NCBI RefSeq assembly: GCF_008728515.1
Contig: NC_044996.1
Location: 127,463,595-127,527,594 of the forward strand
Reading direction: 5' to 3'
Origin: Papio anubis
Taxonomy: Eukaryota; Chordata; Mammalia; Primates; Cercopithecidae
Length of the DNA stretch: 64,000 nucleotides
Shown piece after piece: positions 12,236-24,180 of the stretch. The notes under the pieces are model-generated. The model was not told the origin of the DNA, did not search any database, and was given only the letters and a program-made list of their open reading frames with translations. Position 1 is the stretch's first letter. Every line of letters begins with the position of its first letter. A program made the position numbers and the translations under genes.

Positions 12236-12602
12236 CAGAAACCCAAACTAAGGAATGTTCTATAAAATACCTGACCAGTAATCCTACAAACGGTCAAGGT
12301 TATTTTAGAAAGTGGAAAGCCTGAGAACTTGCCAGGAGAAGGAGCTTAAGAAGACATGATGTCCGTGTAATGTTGCATCCTGGATGGAATCCTGGAATGC
12401 CAAGAAGAATTTAGATGAAAACTGAAGAAATCTAAATAAAGTGTGGACTTTAATAATAATGTGTCAATATTGCTTCATGAGTTGTGACAAGTATAGTAAT
12501 GTAAGATGTTAGTAGTAGAGGAAACTGGATGTGGGTTCTCAGGAAATTCTCTGTACCATCTTGGCAACATTTTGCAAATCTAAAATTATTTTTAAAAAAA
12601 TA
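12236..12602 (+). mobile_element. Old L1M-type LINE 3' end
   Basis: Same family and order of blocks as 5.66-6.22 kb: 'acccaaactaaggaatgttc', 'cctgaccagtaatccta', 'ggatggaatcctggaatgcc' and a terminal 'gcaaatctaaaattattttt'. The two copies show this is a dispersed family rather than unique DNA. An AluJ lies directly against its A-rich end. Confidence 0.7.
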
Positions 12603-12607
12603 TTTAT

Positions 12608-12898
12608 TGCTGGGCATGGTGGCTCATGCCTGTAATCCTAGCATTTCGGGAGGCTGAGGTGGGAGGATCACTTGAGCCCAGGAGTTTGAGACCAGTCTGG
12701 GCAACATAGTGAGACTCTGTCTCCACAAAAAATACAAAAAATAGCTGAGCACAGTGGCACATACCTATAGTCCCAGACACTTTGCAGGCTGAGGTGAGAG
12801 GATCACTTGAGCCCGGGAAGTCAAGGCTGCAGTGAGCCGTAATCATGCCGCTGCACTGTAGCTTGAGTAGCAGAATGAGACCCCGTCTCAAAAAAAAG
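12608..12898 (+). mobile_element. AluJ SINE
   Basis: A full dimeric Alu. The left monomer begins 'gctgggcatggtggctcatg', the middle A-rich linker is at about 12725-12740, and the tail is short (AAAAAAAA). 'cacttgagcccaggagtttg' and 'gggcaacatagtgagac' are J-type diagnostic forms. The T/A-rich flanks (about 12589-12600 and 12898-12910) may be a decayed TSD. Confidence 0.95.
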
Positions 12899-12899
12899 T

Positions 12900-13535
12900 T
12901 TTTAAAATAAATGAGTGAGCTAGTAACTCTTTTAATCCCTTGAAATTATAGTAACAGAACCCTTACTAGTTACACTGGGGAGACTTACAGCACATGAATC
13001 GGAGCAGACCTAACAGGCCATGGACACGCTGAGGGTGGTAGGAGCATGCGATGCAGGTTGTGGCACAGACCATTTGTGAAACTGACTGCCACACTCTCAT
13101 TTGTTCATGAAATGCATGTGAGCCGGGTCAAACAGGTTGTGTCTCTGGGGGAACTAATACCTACCAAAAGCTGATGGGTTTGATGGCTGAGAAAGCCCTC
13201 ACTAGCTCTTCTCCCAAGCAACCACTGCAGAGCTAGATCTTGGACTCACCACAGAGACGGGCACCAGGGGCCTGTGGATTTGGGCAATTGAGGATATTTA
13301 TGGGCCACTCCATTGTCCTCTTTGACAATAACACTCCTGACTTGGAGTGTCTGCGCAGTTACTTTTTAGGATCTGTTTTGGGCAGTGTTCTGCTTGTTAA
13401 TCCTCATTAGTCCAGGGCAATTTTGCCGATTTTTCCTTTCTTACTCAGATATGAATCGGGCTCATTTGTGAATGAACTTCTAAGAGGGGAAAGATTGAGT
13501 CTCTCATACCACAAGCCGAACAGGACAGCGATGTG
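12900..13535. other. Unassigned DNA
   Basis: No repeat or gene recognised. Confidence 0.4.
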
Positions 13536-13538
13536 AAG

Positions 13539-13661
13539 GGTGTGGGTGTGTGCATGTGTGTGTTCACGTCGTGTGCGGGTGTGTGTGGAATTACATGTGA
13601 GTGTGTGTACGTGCATGTGTACATGCATGCATGCTTGTGTCGTGTGTTTGTGTGTGTATCC
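13539..13661. repeat. (TG)n-rich imperfect repeat
   Basis: Alternating TG/CA is broken by GTACGTG and CATGCATG interruptions. The alternating purine-pyrimidine run has Z-DNA potential. The short open frames on both strands here (Cys/Val-rich forward, His/Thr-rich reverse) are products of the repeat. Confidence 0.9.
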
Positions 13662-13664
13662 AGT

Positions 13665-14832
13665 TCTTCCATGCAAACATCTCTGAGCCTCATGTTCTGC
13701 ATCTTGAGAAGGCTGGGTGTGAGGGTTATCTCTATCTCCTACCCCTGGTCTGTGATGTGCCAGTATTCACCCACTCTCATGCCACAGTCCCATCCAGCAA
13801 GAAAATTCACTGCCCCAAAACAAATCTGGGTGTAATGTTCACTTCACTGACATCCCCTGCCTTATAATTTCATGGCCCTGACTTCAACTCTCTGTTGGGG
13901 CTATAATTGTGTTCTGGTCCTTCCTTGGTGACCTTCATGGACCCTACTCTGTCTCGTGCAGCCTGGCTTCTCATGTGGCTTGTACAGGGCTCTCCATGGA
14001 TTTGGGCAAACCCTGGTGGCCTCAAGTGACAGTCACATGACTCCAATCCGATCTCCACTCTGCCCACATCCTCCCTCCACACCGAAAAGGAAGGTGTGTT
14101 TGACGGTCATGATCCTTGTAGGAGATGTGGCTGTTCCAGCTCCTTCGAAGTCAGAGAGCAAGCCCAAGTGGGAGCGGAGATAGCAGTGAGTTTACCAACT
14201 ACTTACTGCAGGCCACCTACACCGGGAGAACCAAAGTGGCGTCTGCAGGAGGTGCAAGCCAGGAGGCCTCCCTCAATGTGCACCATCAACTCAGAGAGAT
14301 GAGATGCAAAGGGAAGGATGGCAACCACTGGTGTGAGGCATCTACGTCCCAGAGGGAGAGGAAAGCTTACTCAAAGCCACTTAGAGCAGTGACAGAGCAG
14401 GGGATAGGTCGTGCACTTCACCCATGTTCTAGTTTAGATTACTGCCATCACTTATCTTTGAAGTCAGTTTACCATGACAATTCCCGACCAACTTCTTCCC
14501 TACATTTGTTGTTGTTAGATTGCTTGACTCCAGAATGACCCTTACCCTTGTGGGTCTAAAGCAAAACAAGAAAATGTCTGTTACCACGTGTGCATCTATC
14601 TCAATAAAAACTTCAAAAAAAAAGAAAAAACCCACCCACCCAAAACACCACCACATCATATGAAAATCAAACATTATTGTAAATGGGCAAATAGCATTTG
14701 GTAGTTGAAGGGATTCTTATGCCATATGGATAATCTTCCTTGGTGTGTATGTGTGTGTTGTTTTCAGATCTGGACTTTTGTGCCTTCTATCACATTTTCT
14801 TAAGGCAGGATCTTCCTGTGTTAAGACTTTGG
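13665..14832. other. Unassigned DNA ending in an AATAAA plus A-rich tract
   Basis: No known gene. A 137-codon open frame at 14125-14538 (+) has no recognisable domain. AATAAA at 14603-14608 is followed by an A-rich run at 14615-14630, the pattern of a retroposed 3' end. The preceding 'atctatctcaataaaaac' resembles an L1MC/L1M tail but is too short to assign. Confidence 0.4.
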
Positions 14833-14834
14833 AA

Positions 14835-15362
14835 TTTGTATCAATGAGCTATTACTACAATAATACCCTCTTATGCATTCTCTTATGCTGTATAACATAC
14901 CACCCCAGTACTCAGTTGAGGGCAATAAGCGTTTATTGTCATACTCACAAAGGTGTAAGTTGACTGAGGGTCAGTTGGTCTAGCTCAAGCTGAGCTGGAC
15001 AATTACTGCTTCAGACTGCACATCCAGCTGGGCTTGGGTCATTGATATAGTTTGGTTCTAATATTGGTCTACATGTTTTTCATCCTCTTTGGACCAGTGG
15101 GGTACTTGGGGCATGCTTTTCCATTTTTGATGAAAGAGTAAGGGAGTAAGCAGAAACGTGATGTTCCTTAAGGCTTAGGCTCAGAACTGGCACACTGGCT
15201 CTTCTGCCCACATTCTATTGGCAAAGAAAATCACATGTCCAAGCCCAACATCAGTGGAGTGGGAACAAGTACTTTACCTCTAGTGGAGCCACAAAGTCAC
15301 ATGGATGGCAAAGAGCATGAGTACACAGAGGAGTGAAGAACTGAAAGCATGAAAGCCATCTG
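14835..15362 (-). mobile_element. Old MaLR/MLT1-like LTR
   Basis: Reverse complement of an old ERVL-MaLR-type LTR: 'taacataccaccccagtact' near its 3' end, 'tctgcccacattctattggc' (15209), 'gtccaagcccaacatcag', 'cacaaagtcacatgg' and 'gagtgaagaactg'. The 3'-to-5' order is as expected. The same LTR type reappears at 41.36 kb (-), 41.94 kb (+) and 43.84 kb (-). No internal retroviral sequence accompanies it. The subfamily is uncertain. Confidence 0.65.
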
Positions 15363-15407
15363 CTGGAAGCAGAAAGGAGATGGAGTACTTTCATGGAATG
15401 ACTCAAA

Positions 15408-15810
15408 GGAATTGCATTAGTTGGCTTGGGCTGCTATAATATAGTGCCGCAGACTGGGTGGCTTAAACAACAGACATTCATTTCCTTACTGTTCTGGAGG
15501 CTTGAAGTCCAAGATCAAGGTGTTGGTAGGTTTGGTCTCCCCTGAGGCCTCTCTCCTTGGCTTGCAGATGGCTGCCATCTTGCTGTGTCCTTACATGGTT
15601 GTCCCTGGTCTGTGTAGGTCTGTGTCCTAATGGCGTCTTCTTACGACACTGGTCATATTAGTTTGGGGCCCACCTATTGATCTCATTTCAACTTAATCAC
15701 CTTTTTAAAGGCCCTATCTCCAAATGCAGTCACACTTTGAGGTACAAGGGGTAGGGACTTCAATGTACAAATTTGGAAGGTGAGGACACAATTTAGTTCA
15801 TAACAGGAAT
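15408..15810 (-). mobile_element. MLT1 solo LTR with perfect TSD
   Basis: A full-length (393 bp) MaLR LTR in reverse orientation, 15413-15805. It shows 'ttagttggcttgggctgcta', 'gactgggtggcttaaacaac', 'gaagtccaagatcaaggtgt', 'ccttggcttgcagatggc' and 'gccctatctccaaatgcagt'. It is bounded by the 5-bp direct repeat GGAAT at 15408-15412 and 15806-15810, the TSD size for ERVL-class integration. The solo LTR implies internal recombination removed the proviral body. Confidence 0.95.
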
Positions 15811-16996
15811 TATCTTCTAAGTAGGCCAAAGTACGTTATAAAGGAATTTTTTGAGTTGGTCATTACAAGATGAGGAACTTAAGGGCAAGGGAAGTGGGAG
15901 GGATTCAGACATGGTGTTAGGTAAATTAGACCAACTTGAGAGAGCAGCTTAGTAACTTCCTCTACAAAGACTAGAATACAGCTGTCTTGTGACAGATGTT
16001 CCCACGACCTGAGCCCACCTAAGATGCTTATCACTGAAATAGGTCAAATGAAATATAACAGGAAAATCAATCTTCTGCAAGTTTTAATCCCACTGACATT
16101 GAAATCAGTCCAATTCAGGCCAAGTGTTGTCATCATTTTGTCTTTGTCTGTAATTAAACTCATGGGAACAAAAATTGCCTGCCAAAAGGAAGGTTTGTCA
16201 TTTTGAGAGAGGAAAATCCATTGTACCACATACCTATAGGAAAGGTATGTGAAGAAAGGTATAGGAAGCCCCCAACCTGAGTAGACTGCTCTGCCTACAA
16301 GTCAAGAAACCCTGGTGGCCTCATCCTTTATAAAACAACAAAATCCAAAAACATCAATGACAAAAAACTCTATAATTTAAAGTAGTAGGATCAATAACTT
16401 AAACCTTACCACAAATAAAAAAACGGAAATGGATGGGCACATTAACATAACTATGAATAGCCTTTATCATTCACTTAGAGGAAATTTAATCTGTGTGGTT
16501 TAAAGATGACAGTTCTTTTCTTAATTTTAAAGAGAAATACTTCTTTCAGTGGATTAAAGGTTAATAATGGATTTTCTAGTAATAAAATTAATGTTAATAG
16601 GTCTGATATTGAAAGGCAGTAGAAACAATTTAAAAGTAAAGGAAGGGGAATTCTATAATAACAGGCCTCTAAGCCATTTTATGGGTATGTTTTCTCTCTT
16701 GTTCTTAAACCCACTTTGCTTTTTAATTCTTGAAACTTGTGGGTTAATGAAGTGGGGAGTGTGGAGAGAATGGCAAAATCCCAGCTTGCAAAGTAAACAT
16801 GTCTCTTTAAAATTTATGTAATTCAAGAATGTCAAGCAACAGGATTCAAGTGGGCACTGAGAAACTTTTATTTCCTTTACATTCTTTAGGAGGCAATAAA
16901 GAAAGGGGGTCAATGTACGGGAACACTCTTCTGATTTTAAGCGAATTTTACAACCTTTTCAATGAAATGGACCCAGACTGTATTAGAAAATAGACT
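15811..16996. other. Unassigned DNA
   Basis: No repeat or gene recognised. The opposed short open frames at 16.0-16.2 and 16.6-16.9 kb are antisense to each other and show no coding signature. Confidence 0.42.
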
Positions 16997-17072
16997 GCAA
17001 TAATAATTACAGCTCAGAGGATGCTGCGAATTTGCAATTACTGTGCATGGCAGACAAGGATGTCTTTTGTTT

Positions 17073-20000
17073 GTTTATACATTTATTTATTCTTTATTTT
17101 TATTTTGTTTGTTTTTTATTATATTTTAAGTTCTAGGGTACATGTGCACAACGTGCAGGTTTGTTACATATGTATACATGTGCCATGTTGGTGTACTGCA
17201 CCCATTAACTCGTCATTTACATCAGGTATATCTCCTAATGCTATCCCTCCCCACTCTCCCCTCCCCACAATAGGCCCCGGTGTGTGATGTTCTTCTTCCT
17301 GTGTCCAAGTAATCTCATTGTTCAGTTCCCACCTATGAGTGAGAACATCTCGTGTTTGGTTTTCTGTTCTTGTGATAGTTTGCTGAGAATGATGGTTCCA
17401 GCTGCATCCATGTCCTACAGGACACAAACTCATCCTTTTTATGGCTGTGTAGTATTCCGTAGTGTATATGTGCCACATTTTCTTAATCCCAGTCTGTCAC
17501 TGATGGACATTTGGGTTGGTTCAAGTCTTTGCTAATTGTGAATGTGCGCCGGCCGGTATGCATGTGTCCTTATAAGCAGCATAGTTATAATCCTTTAGGT
17601 ATATACCAGTAATGGGATAATGAATTCATAATAATACTTCTAGTTCTAGATCGCCAGGGATTAAGCCATGCTGTTTTCCAGAAATTGGTTAAACTAGTTT
17701 ACAATCCACCAACAGTGTAAAGTGTTCTATTTCTCCATTCTCTCCAGCACCTGTTGTTTCTGACTTTTTAATGATGTGGATTCTGTGCTGGGTGAGGGTG
17801 TGTCTCTCATTATTGGTTTGATTTGCATTTTCTCTCGTGCATGGCCAGTGATGATGAGCATTTTTCATATGTCTGTTGGCTGTATGCATGTCTTCTTTTG
17901 AAGTGTCTGTTCATATCCTTTGCCCACTTTTTTGATGGGGTTGTTTGTTTTTTCTTGTGAATTTGTTTTGAGTTCTTTGTAGGTTCTGGATATTAGCCCT
18001 GTGTCAGATGAGTAGATTGCAAGAAATTGTCTCCCATTCTGTAGGTTGCTGTGTTGTTCACTCTGATGGTAGTTTCTTCTGGCTGTGTAAAGCTCTTTAG
18101 TTTAGTAGATCCATTTGTCAATTTTGGCTTTTGTTGCCATTGCTTTTGGTGTTTTAGACATGGAAGTCCTTGCCATGCCTATGTCTGAATGGTATTACCT
18201 AGGTTTCTTCTAGGGTTTTCACGGTTTAGGTCACAGCATTTAAGTCTCTAATCCATAGATTAATTTTCATATAAGGAGGCATGAAGGATCCAGTTTCAGC
18301 TTTCTACTTATGGTAGCCAATATTCCCAGCACATTTACAGTATTAAATAGGACTCTTTCCCATTTCTTGTTTTTGTCAGATTTGTCAAAGATCAGATGGT
18401 TGTAGATGTGTGGTATTATTTCTGAGGACTCTGTTCTGTTCCATTGTGGTCTTTATCTCTGTTTTGGTACCAGTACCATGCTGTTTTGAGTTACTGTAGC
18501 CTTAGTATAGTTTGAAGTCCGATGTGATGCCTCCAGCTTTGTTCTTTTGACTTAGGATTTGTCTTGGCAATGCAGGATGTAAGACTTTAAACAGTTTTCA
18601 ATTTGGTGAAGAAAGTCATTGTTGTGAAATGGGATGGCACTGAATCTATAAATTATGGGCAGTAGCGGCCATTTTCCACGATATTGATTCTTCTATCCAT
18701 GAGCATAGTATGTTCTTCCATTTGTTTGTGTCTTCTTTTTATTTCACTATGGTAGTGGTTTGTAGTTCTCCTTGAAAGAGGTCCTTCACGTCCCTAAGTA
18801 AGTTAGATTCTAGGTATTATATTCTCTTTGAAGCTATTGTGAATGGGGGATCATTCATGATTTGGCTACTCTGTTTGTCTGTTACTGGTGTATAAGAATG
18901 CTTGTGATTTTTGCACATTAATTTTGTATCCTGAGACTTTGCTGAAGTTGCCCATCAGCTTAAGGAGATTTTGGGCTGGGTAGTAGGGTTTTTCTAAATA
19001 CACAATCATGTCATCTGCAAACAGGAGGACAATTGACTTCTTCTTTCCTAACCGAATGCCCTTGCCAGTTCTTTCTCTTGCCTGATTGCCCTAGCCAGAA
19101 CTTCCTTTACTATGTTGAATAGGAGTGGTGAGAGAGGGCATCACCTGCCAAACCCAGTTTCAAGGGAATGCTTCCAATTTTACCCATTCAGTATGATGTG
19201 GCTTAAGGTTTAATAAATAGCTCTTATTATTTGGAGATATGTTCCCATCAATGCAATTTATTGAGAGTTTTAGCATGAAGGGCTGTTGAATTTTGTCAAG
19301 GCCTTTTCTGCATCTATTGAGATAATCATGGTTTTAATGCTTTTGGTTCTGTTTATATGGATTACATTGTGATTTGCATAGCCATTGGAACCAGCCTTGC
19401 ATCTCGAGGATGGAAGCCCACTTGATCATGAATTACGTCAAAAGCTTTGCTGATGTGTGCTGCTGGATTCGGTTTGCCCAGTATTTTTATTGAGGATTTT
19501 TTACATCGATGTTCCTCAGGGATATTGGTCTAAAATTCTCTTTTGTTAATGTCTCTACCAGGCTTTGGTATCAGGATGATGTTGGCCTCATAAAATGAGT
19601 TGAGGAGGATTCCCTCTTTTTTCTATTATGATTGGAATAGTTTCAGAAGGAATGGTACCAGCTCCTCCTTGCCTCTGGTAGAATTGACAATGAGATCCGT
19701 CTGGTCCTGGACTTTTTTGGTTGGTAGGCTGATAGTAATTATTGTGCCTCAATTTCAGAGCCTGCTATTGATCTGTTCAGGGATTCAATTTCTTCCCTGG
19801 TTTGGCTGGGAGAGTGTAAGTGTCAGGAAATTATCCATTTCTTTTAAGAATTTTCTAGTTTATTTGCATAGAGATGTTTACAGTATTCTCTGACAGTAGT
19901 TTGTATTTCTGTGGGGTGGTGTGATATGCACTATTTAAACTCCTATTTGATTTCCTTTCACCTACTTTCTTCTTTGTTAGTCTTGCCAGCTGGTCTATCA

Positions 20001-21546
20001 ATTTTGTTGATCTTTCAAAAATCAGCTCCTGGATGCATTGATTTTTGGAGGGTTTTGTGTCTCTATCCTTCAGTTCTGCTCTGATCTTAGTTATTTTGCC
20101 TTCTGCTAGCTTTTGAGTGTGGCTGCTCCTGCTTCTCCTAGTTCTTAATTGTGATATTAGGGTGTTGATTTTAGATCTTTCCAGCTTTCTCTTGTGGGCG
20201 TGCCATTTTCTTAATTTCCCTCTACACACTGCTTTAAATGTATCTCAGAAGATTCTGTTATGTTGTATCTTTGTTCTCATTGTCAAAGAACATCTTTATT
20301 TCCACCTTCAGCTTTTGTTGTATACCCAGTAGTTATTCAGGAGCAGTTGTTCAGTTTCCATGTAGTTGGCGGTTTGATTGAGTTTCTTAGTCTGAGTTCT
20401 GGATTCAGGTTGCACTTTTGTGGTCTGAGAGACTGTTTGTTATAATTGTTCTTTTACTTTTTGCTGAGAGTGCTTTACTTCCAATTATGTGGTCAATTTT
20501 GGAATAAGTGTGATGTGGTGCTGAGAATGTATATTCTGCTGATTTGGGGTGAAGTTCTGTAGATGTCTATTAGGTCCGCTTGGTGCAGAGATGAGTTCAA
20601 TTCCTGGGATATCTTGTTAACCTGCTGTATGATCTGTCTAATGTTGACAGTGGGATGTTGGAAAGTCTCCCATTATTATTGTATGGAGTCTAAGTCTCTT
20701 TATAAGTCTCTAAGGACTTGCTTTATAGATATGGAATTGCTCCTGTATTGGGGCGCCATATTTAGGATAGTTAGCTCTTCCTGTTGGGTCAGTCCTTTAC
20801 CATTATGTAATGGCCTTCTTTGTCTCTTTGATCTTTGATGGTTTAAAAGTCCATTTTATCCAGAGACTAGGATTGCAATCCTACTTTTTTGTTCTTCATT
20901 TGTAGTGAAATCTTCCTCCATCCCTTTATTTTGAGCCTATGTGTGTCTCCATGTGAGATGGTCTCCTGAATACAGCAGCAAACTGATGGAGTCTTGACTC
21001 TTTATCCAGTTTGCCAGTCTGTGTCTTTTAATTGGACCATTTAGTCCATTTACATGTAAGATTAATATTGTTATGTGTAGACTTGATCCTGTCATGATAT
21101 TAACTGTGGTTATTTTGCTCGTTAGTTGATGCAGTTTCTTCTAGCATCCAATGGACTTTATTTGGCATATTTTGCAAGCTGGTACGGTTGTTTCTGCATG
21201 TTTGGAGTATTACTTCCCTTCCAGGGTCCACCCCGTAAGGCAGGCCTGGTGGTGAAACTATAATCTCAGCATTTGCTTGTCTGTAAAGTTTGCTGCTCTT
21301 AGCTTATGAAACTTGGTTTAAACTGGATGAAATTCTGGGTTGAAAATTCTTTTCTTTAAAAGATGTTGAATATTGGCCCCACTCTCTTCTGGCTTGGAGG
21401 TTTCTCCGAGATCTGCTGGTAGTCTGATGGGCTTCCCTTTGTGGGTAACCGACCTTTCTCTCTGGCTGTTTTCCTTCATTCGACTTTGATCGGCAGTATA
21501 GTTTGCTCTTTCTTGAAAATATCTTTGAGCAATAATAATTAATAAT
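17073..21546 (-). mobile_element. L1P LINE (copy A), 5' truncated in ORF1
   Basis: About 4.45 kb of antisense L1. The 3' end is at left ('ttttaagttctagggtacat', 17124), followed by the pyrimidine-rich complement of the 3' UTR polypurine tract, the whole ORF2 region, and a short piece of ORF1 (21.3-21.53 kb, 'ggttgaaaattcttttcttt' and 'gatgggcttccctttgtggg'). Many indels and stops break every ORF2 frame, so it is inactive. It lies 5' to 5' with copy B. The same L1 ORF2/3' UTR interval in B makes a 2.6-kb inverted repeat. Confidence 0.94.
19855..20229 (-). pseudogene. L1 ORF2 relic in copy A (between EN and RT domains)
   Basis: The longest surviving ORF2 frame in copy A is 124 codons on the minus strand. 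Its residues include the 'KITKIRAELKD' and 'RLTKKK' stretches typical of the L1 ORF2 segment between the endonuclease and reverse-transcriptase domains. Frameshifts separate it from flanking ORF2 pieces, and no start context belongs to it. It is not a gene. Confidence 0.8.
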
Positions 21547-22106
21547 ACCAACAAAAAAGTCCAGGACCAGAGCCGGATTTACAGCGATTCTACCAGTACA
21601 AGGGCTGCATTCCTTCTGAAACTATTCAATCGAAAAAGAGGGAATCTCCTAACTTTCATTTTATAGGGCCAACATCATCCTGATACTAAAGCTGAGAACA
21701 CATAAAAAAGAAAATTTTGAGCCGGCATATCACAGGAACATGATGTAAAAATCCTCCAATAAATACTGGCAAACCGAATCAACGGCACGCCACAAAACTT
21801 ATGCGACCACCATGATGCAGTGGGCTTCATCCTGAGATACCAGGCTGGTTCCATAAACCAATAAATATAATTCAGCATATAAACAGAACCAAAGACAAAA
21901 ACCACATGATTATCTCAATAGATGCAGAAAAAGGCCTTTGACAAAATTCAGCAGCCCTTCATGCTAAAAACTCTCAAATAAATTTCAAAGTATTGATGGA
22001 ACATATCTCTAAATAATAAGAGCTATTTATGACAAACCCAGAGCCAATATCATGTAAGATAGGGCAAAAATTGGAGAAACATTCCTTTTTGAGCTAACAA
22101 GACGGG

Positions 22107-22385
22107 ATGCCCTCTCACCGCTCCCTATTCAACATAGTGTTGGAAGTTCTGGCCAGGGCAATCAGGCAGAAAGAAATCAAGGGCATTAGGTTACACTGGG
22201 AAAAGAAAGTCAATTGTTTGCAGATGACAGTTAGCGTATTTAGAAAACCCCCATCATCTCAGCCCAAAATCTCAGACAAGCTGATGAAACTGCTTCATAA
22301 AGAATATAGGAGTTACACAAAATTATTATGCCAAAATAGCATTGCTTTATACACCAGTAACAGACAAACAGAAACCAAGATGTGA
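22107..22385 (+). pseudogene. L1 ORF2 reverse-transcriptase relic
   Basis: A 92-codon fragment with the 'LFNIVLEVLARAIRQ' stretch of the L1 RT fingers/palm region. The catalytic FADD motif that should follow is shifted out of frame by an indel near 22215: the nucleotides 'tttgcagatgac' are there, but this frame reads CLQMT. The reverse transcriptase is non-functional. Confidence 0.85.
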
Positions 22386-23394
22386 ATGATCCCAATTTCT
22401 GGCAGCACAAAGAGAATATATTACCTAGGAATCTAACTGCGAGGGCGTAAAGGACCTCTTCAAAGGAGAACTACAAACCACTGCTCAGTGAAAATAAAAG
22501 AGAACACAAACAAATGGAAGAACATACGTAATGCTCATGGATAGGAAGAAGTCAATAATAAATTGAAAATGTGCATACTGCCCAAGGTAATTTATAGATT
22601 CAGTGCCATCCCCATTTAGCTACCAATGACTTTCTTCACCAAATTGAAAAACAGCACAAGTTCATGGAACCAAAAAGACCCACCATTGCCAATCCTAAGT
22701 CAAGAACAAAAGCTGGAGGCATCAAGCTGCCGGACTTCAAGCCTGCTACAAGGCTACAGTAACCAAAGACAGCGGTACTGGTACCCAAAACAGAATGAAG
22801 ACCGAAATGGAACAGAACAGAGTCCTCAGAAAATAATACCACATCTACAACCATCGTCTTTGACAGAATCTGATAAAAAAAAGCAGAAATAAGGGGAAAA
22901 GAGTCCCTATTTAATAAATGGTGCTGGGAATATTGACACAATATCATAAGTGAAAACTGAAACTGGATCCTTTCCTTACTCCTTATGTGAAAATTAATTC
23001 AAGATGGATTGAACCAAATGTCAGAACTTCAAAACCGTAAAAAACCTAGAAGAAAACCTGGTAATACCATTCGGGACATGGCGCATAGGCAAAGGACTTC
23101 ATGTCTAAAACACACAAAAGCAATATTAGCAAAGCCAAAATTGACAAATGGGATCTAATTAAACTAAGAGCTTCTACACAATGAGAAAGAAACTACCATC
23201 AAGTGAACAGGCAACCTACAGAATGGGAGACAATTTTGCAATCTACTCATCTGACACAGACTACAATATCCAGAACCTACAAAGAACTCAAAACAAAATT
23301 CACAAGAAAAAACAAACAACCCCATCAAAAAGTGGGCCAAAGGATATGAACAGACACTTCTCAAAGAAGACATGCATACAGCCAACAGACACAC

Positions 23395-23667
23395 ATGAAA
23401 AATGCTCTCATCACTAGCCATCAAATGCAAATCAAAACCACAATAGACACCACCTCACACCAGTTAGAGCGGCGATCATTAAAGTCAGGAAACAACGGAA
23501 CAACGGAGAGAATGTGGAGAAATAGGAATTACTTTTACACTGTTGGTGGGATTGGCAAGCCTAGTTTAACCACTTTGGAAACAGTATGGCGAATCCTCAA
23601 GGATCTAGAACTAGAAGTACCATATGACCCAGCAAATACATTTACTGGTATATACCCAAAGTTATAA
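23395..23667 (+). pseudogene. L1 ORF2 C-terminal relic
   Basis: 90 codons from the cysteine-rich C-terminal part of ORF2. The recognisable closing stretch is 'ILKDLELEVPYDPA' and 'GIYPK'. Frameshifts isolate it from the RT relic upstream. Confidence 0.82.
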
Positions 23668-24180
23668 ATCATGCTGCTATAAGGACATACACCGTATGTT
23701 CATTGCGGCCATTAAGCCCTATGTAAAGACTAGGAACCAACCCAAATGTCATCTAAGTGACAGACTGGATTAAGAAAATGTGGCACATATATACACCACC
23801 ATGGAATACTACACTTGTCATAAAAGGATGAGTTTGTGTCCTTTGTAGGGACATGGATGCAGCTGGAAACCATCATTCTCAGCAAACTATCACAAGAACA
23901 GAAAACCAAACACCATGTTCTTGCTGCGTGGGGTGGGAGCTGAACAATGAGATCACTTGGACTCAGAAAGGGGAACATCACACAGTGGGGCTTATTATGG
24001 GGGGAGAGGGGTGAGCGATTGCTTTGGGAGTTATACCTGATGTAAATGATGAGTTGATGGTTGCTGACGAGTTGATGGGTGCAGCACACCAACATGGCAC
24101 AAGTATACATATGTAACAAACCTGCATGTTATGCACATGTACCTTAGAACTTAAAGTATAATAATAAAAATAAATAAATA

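Larger units (their letters stand above)
21547..24180 (+). mobile_element. L1P LINE (copy B), 5' truncated in ORF2
   Basis: About 2.63 kb of sense L1. It begins abruptly just upstream of the ORF2 RT domain ('caaaaaagtccaggaccaga', 21551), runs through RT and the C-terminal region and the 3' UTR (23.9-24.1 kb), and ends in an A-rich (TAAA)n tail at 24160-24180. Only 10-20 AT-rich bases separate it from the 5' end of copy A. It is broken by numerous frameshifts. Confidence 0.94.

Noticed and set aside
13533..13867. Cys/Val-rich and His/Thr-rich small proteins
   Set aside because: These are translations of a TG/CA simple repeat in several frames on both strands.
14125..14538. 137-codon open frame (+)
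   Set aside because: No domain, repeats or start context. Overlapping frames in the same area are equally open. No processed-pseudogene match comes to mind.
17073..24180. Single L1 with a twin-priming 5' inversion
   Set aside because: Twin priming gives one 3' end and non-overlapping segments. Here both arms carry their own L1 3' end and overlap for 2.6 kb.
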